Shown in pieces: positions 6,410-7,948 of a stretch of 7,948 nucleotides of DNA (its first letter is position 1; every line of letters begins with the position of its first letter). The notes beneath the pieces were generated by a model. That model did no database searches and was not told the DNA's origin. It was given only the letters and a program-made list of their open reading frames with translations. Source of the stretch: JBGOTP01 sp041476545 (GTDB taxonomy: Bacteria; Acidobacteriota; Vicinamibacteria; Vicinamibacterales; CAVVIG01); NCBI GenBank assembly GCA_041476545.1, contig JBGOTP010000249.1, positions 1-7,948 on the forward strand. Direction: 5' to 3'. Both the position numbers and the translations under genes were made by a program.

Positions 6410-7948
6410 GTTCCTGTGCAATTTCCCCTGCTTCGAGACGAACCCGCTTCCATTCGGCGCCGGTGGTCAGACGGGCGTGCACCATCTCCTGAGCCTGGAG
6501 CAGGCGCCGATAGCGAGACGAGGCCATCTGCGCGAGCTGCAGCGGTTCGTCGTCTTCCACAATCCGGCCGCGTTCCATCACGAGCACGCGATCGAACCCC
6601 CGGGTCTCGGTGACGTCGTGGGTCACGTACAACAACGTCCTGCCCGCCCACCGCCGCCGCGACTGTCCGAGGAGCATCCGGCGCCGTTCACGCTCGAGTC
6701 CGAGAAATGGTTCGTCGAGAATCACGAGTCGGGCTCCCTGTCGCATCATGGCGCGTCCCAGTCGAACGCGTTGCCCTTCGCCGGCCGACAGAAGAGAACC
6801 GCTCTCGCCGAGTGGCGTGGCGAGGCCCTGCGGAAGTTTGGCGATCACCGGCAACAAGGCCGCCGATTCCAGCACGGGAGTCAGCGACTGCGGTGAACAG
6901 TCCGACCCGTAGAGGAGATTCTCGAGCAGAGATCGATTCCAGATTTGCAGCGTGGGATCGACCCAGGCTGTTTCGCTGCGCAATAAATCGAGCCGATCGC
7001 CGGTGAGGGGTTCCCCGTCGACGAGCAGTTCGCCCGCGGCGGGACGATACCAGCCAAGGAGCAGGCCGACGAGCGTGGACTTCCCAGCGCCCGAGGCGCC
7101 CACAATCGCCACATGGCTTCCGGCTTCGACATGGAGATTGACGCTCTCCAATACGGGATTACCGGCCACGCGGACTGTGACGTGCCGGGCGTCGATCTGC
7201 ACGCCGGAATCCGCGAGCCCGCGTGCTGGTGAAGACGTGTGCGCGCCGACGTCGCGGGCGTCCGGCGCGCCGAGCGGTTCGAGCAGGCGGAGAATGGTAC
7301 TCCGGTGGGCCGGGTACTCGCGTGCCGTGAGCGCCAGTTCGTATCCGAGCGCTGGCAGATTCAAGACCCAGTACGTCATCAGCAGCATGGCGCCGCCGAT
7401 TCCGCCGGCGAAATGACCGAACAGGAGCCAGCCGGCAAGGCCGAACCCCACGAGCATTTGGAGGCCCTCGGTCACCACGGAGCCTCGCTGCAGGGCGAGC
7501 GACGCCCTGACCCACTCGGCCAGCAGCCGTTCGTGTTCGCGTTCAATTGTGGATTCGGCGCCGTGCGCTTCGATGGCGGTGCGACCGAGCAAGGCGTCGA
7601 GGTGAAAACGCGCGAGCGCGCCGGCATGCGTGCGGACTTTCAGGTCGCGTTCTGCCATCAGAGAATTCCCGATCAAGGGGATTCCGGCAGCGGCCGCGCA
7701 CGATAGAAGGGCCAGGCCCGCCATGCGCGGGTCGATCCACGCAATGGCCGCTGTCGTGACGACGAGTTCTGCCGCGGTGCGGAGAAACCGGATCCCCAGT
7801 GGCGGCAGCATGCGAAGGAGGTGCGCGCCATGACTGCGCTCGAGCATGTCGGAGATCGGACGGCTCTGGAAGTACGAGTCGGTCAGGCGCGGAATCTTGG
7901 CGAGAAAAGCAAGGCGCAGCCGTGCTTCGAGGTGACTGCCGGCGCGAC
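6378..7948 (-). CDS. ABC exporter permease-ATPase, C-terminal part (runs off right edge)
   Basis: The frame is open from the right edge (first full codon at 7946) to a TGA at 6378-6380, giving 522 visible residues. An ATG at 7847 is internal: the 33 residues before it are coding and contain an exporter-type cytoplasmic loop (LRLAFLAKIPRLTDSYFQSR). The first membrane segments and any N-terminal domain lie outside. Visible hydrophobic segments are at about 54-71, 75-93, 153-170 and 172-192 (visible numbering). The ATPase domain has Walker A GASGAGKST (273-281), signature LSAGE (376-380), Walker B LVILDEP with D401 and E402, and H-loop H433 in YVTHD. Two sites deviate: the Q-loop reads WVDPTLQIW with no Gln at the usual place, and the D-loop reads LGLE instead of SALD. 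Unlike its partner it has a full C-terminal tail after the H-loop. It overlaps the next gene by 32 to 44 bases, which points to translational coupling and one operon. It probably forms the other half of a heterodimeric exporter; substrate not visible. Confidence 0.92.
   Translation of the reverse strand, partial: RAGSHLEARLRLAFLAKIPRLTDSYFQSRPISDMLERSHGAHLLRMLPPLGIRFLRTAAELVVTTAAIAWIDPRMAGLALLSCAAAAGIPLIGNSLMAERDLKVRTHAGALARFHLDALLGRTAIEAHGAESTIEREHERLLAEWVRASLALQRGSVVTEGLQMLVGFGLAGWLLFGHFAGGIGGAMLLMTYWVLNLPALGYELALTAREYPAHRSTILRLLEPLGAPDARDVGAHTSSPARGLADSGVQIDARHVTVRVAGNPVLESVNLHVEAGSHVAIVGASGAGKSTLVGLLLGWYRPAAGELLVDGEPLTGDRLDLLRSETAWVDPTLQIWNRSLLENLLYGSDCSPQSLTPVLESAALLPVIAKLPQGLATPLGESGSLLSAGEGQRVRLGRAMMRQGARLVILDEPFLGLERERRRMLLGQSRRRWAGRTLLYVTHDVTETRGFDRVLVMERGRIVEDDEPLQLAQMASSRYRRLLQAQEMVHARLTTGAEWKRVRLEAGEIAQEHAGSTIEQRA

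Noticed and set aside
6198..6896. Plus-strand open frame of 232 codons across the two ABC genes
   Set aside because: It is antisense to the ATPase domain of one ABC gene and the N-domain of the other, with Arg/Pro/His-rich composition typical of a shadow frame.

Overview
The window looks like a chromosomal segment of a GC-rich, probably free-living bacterium. Long coding frames with strong third-position GC bias, a large multidomain cyclic-di-GMP protein and a TPR-type regulator would fit Acidobacteriota or a similar deep-branching soil phylum. That assignment is a guess from gene style, because no rRNA or other marker gene is present. I see no tRNA, rRNA, CRISPR array or insertion sequence.

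Layout, left to right. (1) Positions 1-1555, minus strand: the N-terminal 518 codons of a large TPR protein that runs off the left edge. The last visible part looks like the start of a GAF-type sensor domain, so the whole protein is probably a multidomain transcriptional regulator or signalling protein. The frame has no stop inside the window. (2) Positions 1556-1849: a divergent intergenic region with a candidate promoter for the TPR gene and a 9-bp direct repeat. (3) Positions 1850-4249, plus strand: a 799-residue membrane protein made of several membrane segments, an intact HD-GYP c-di-GMP phosphodiesterase domain, a GAF domain and a degenerate GGDEF domain. (4) Positions 4253-7948, minus strand: two overlapping ABC exporter genes, transcribed from beyond the right edge. 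The upstream one (6378-7948, partial) is a permease-ATPase. The downstream one (4253-6409) is a permease-ATPase with an N-terminal domain resembling a C39 bacteriocin-exporter peptidase that has lost its catalytic residues.

How they may work together: the two ABC proteins are most simply a heterodimeric exporter, and the C39-like domain suggests a peptide or peptide-derived substrate. No precursor peptide or maturation enzyme is visible here, so the substrate is unknown. The TPR protein and the HD-GYP protein share a divergent control region and may be co-regulated. Whether either controls the exporter cannot be seen from this window.

The most notable points are: a base-composition step inside the HD-GYP gene at the start of its catalytic domain; a GGDEF domain that lost its active-site glycines but kept its RxxD inhibitory-site motif; unusual ATPase sites in the exporter pair; and an exporter subunit that ends directly after its H-loop histidine, three bases from the convergent neighbour.
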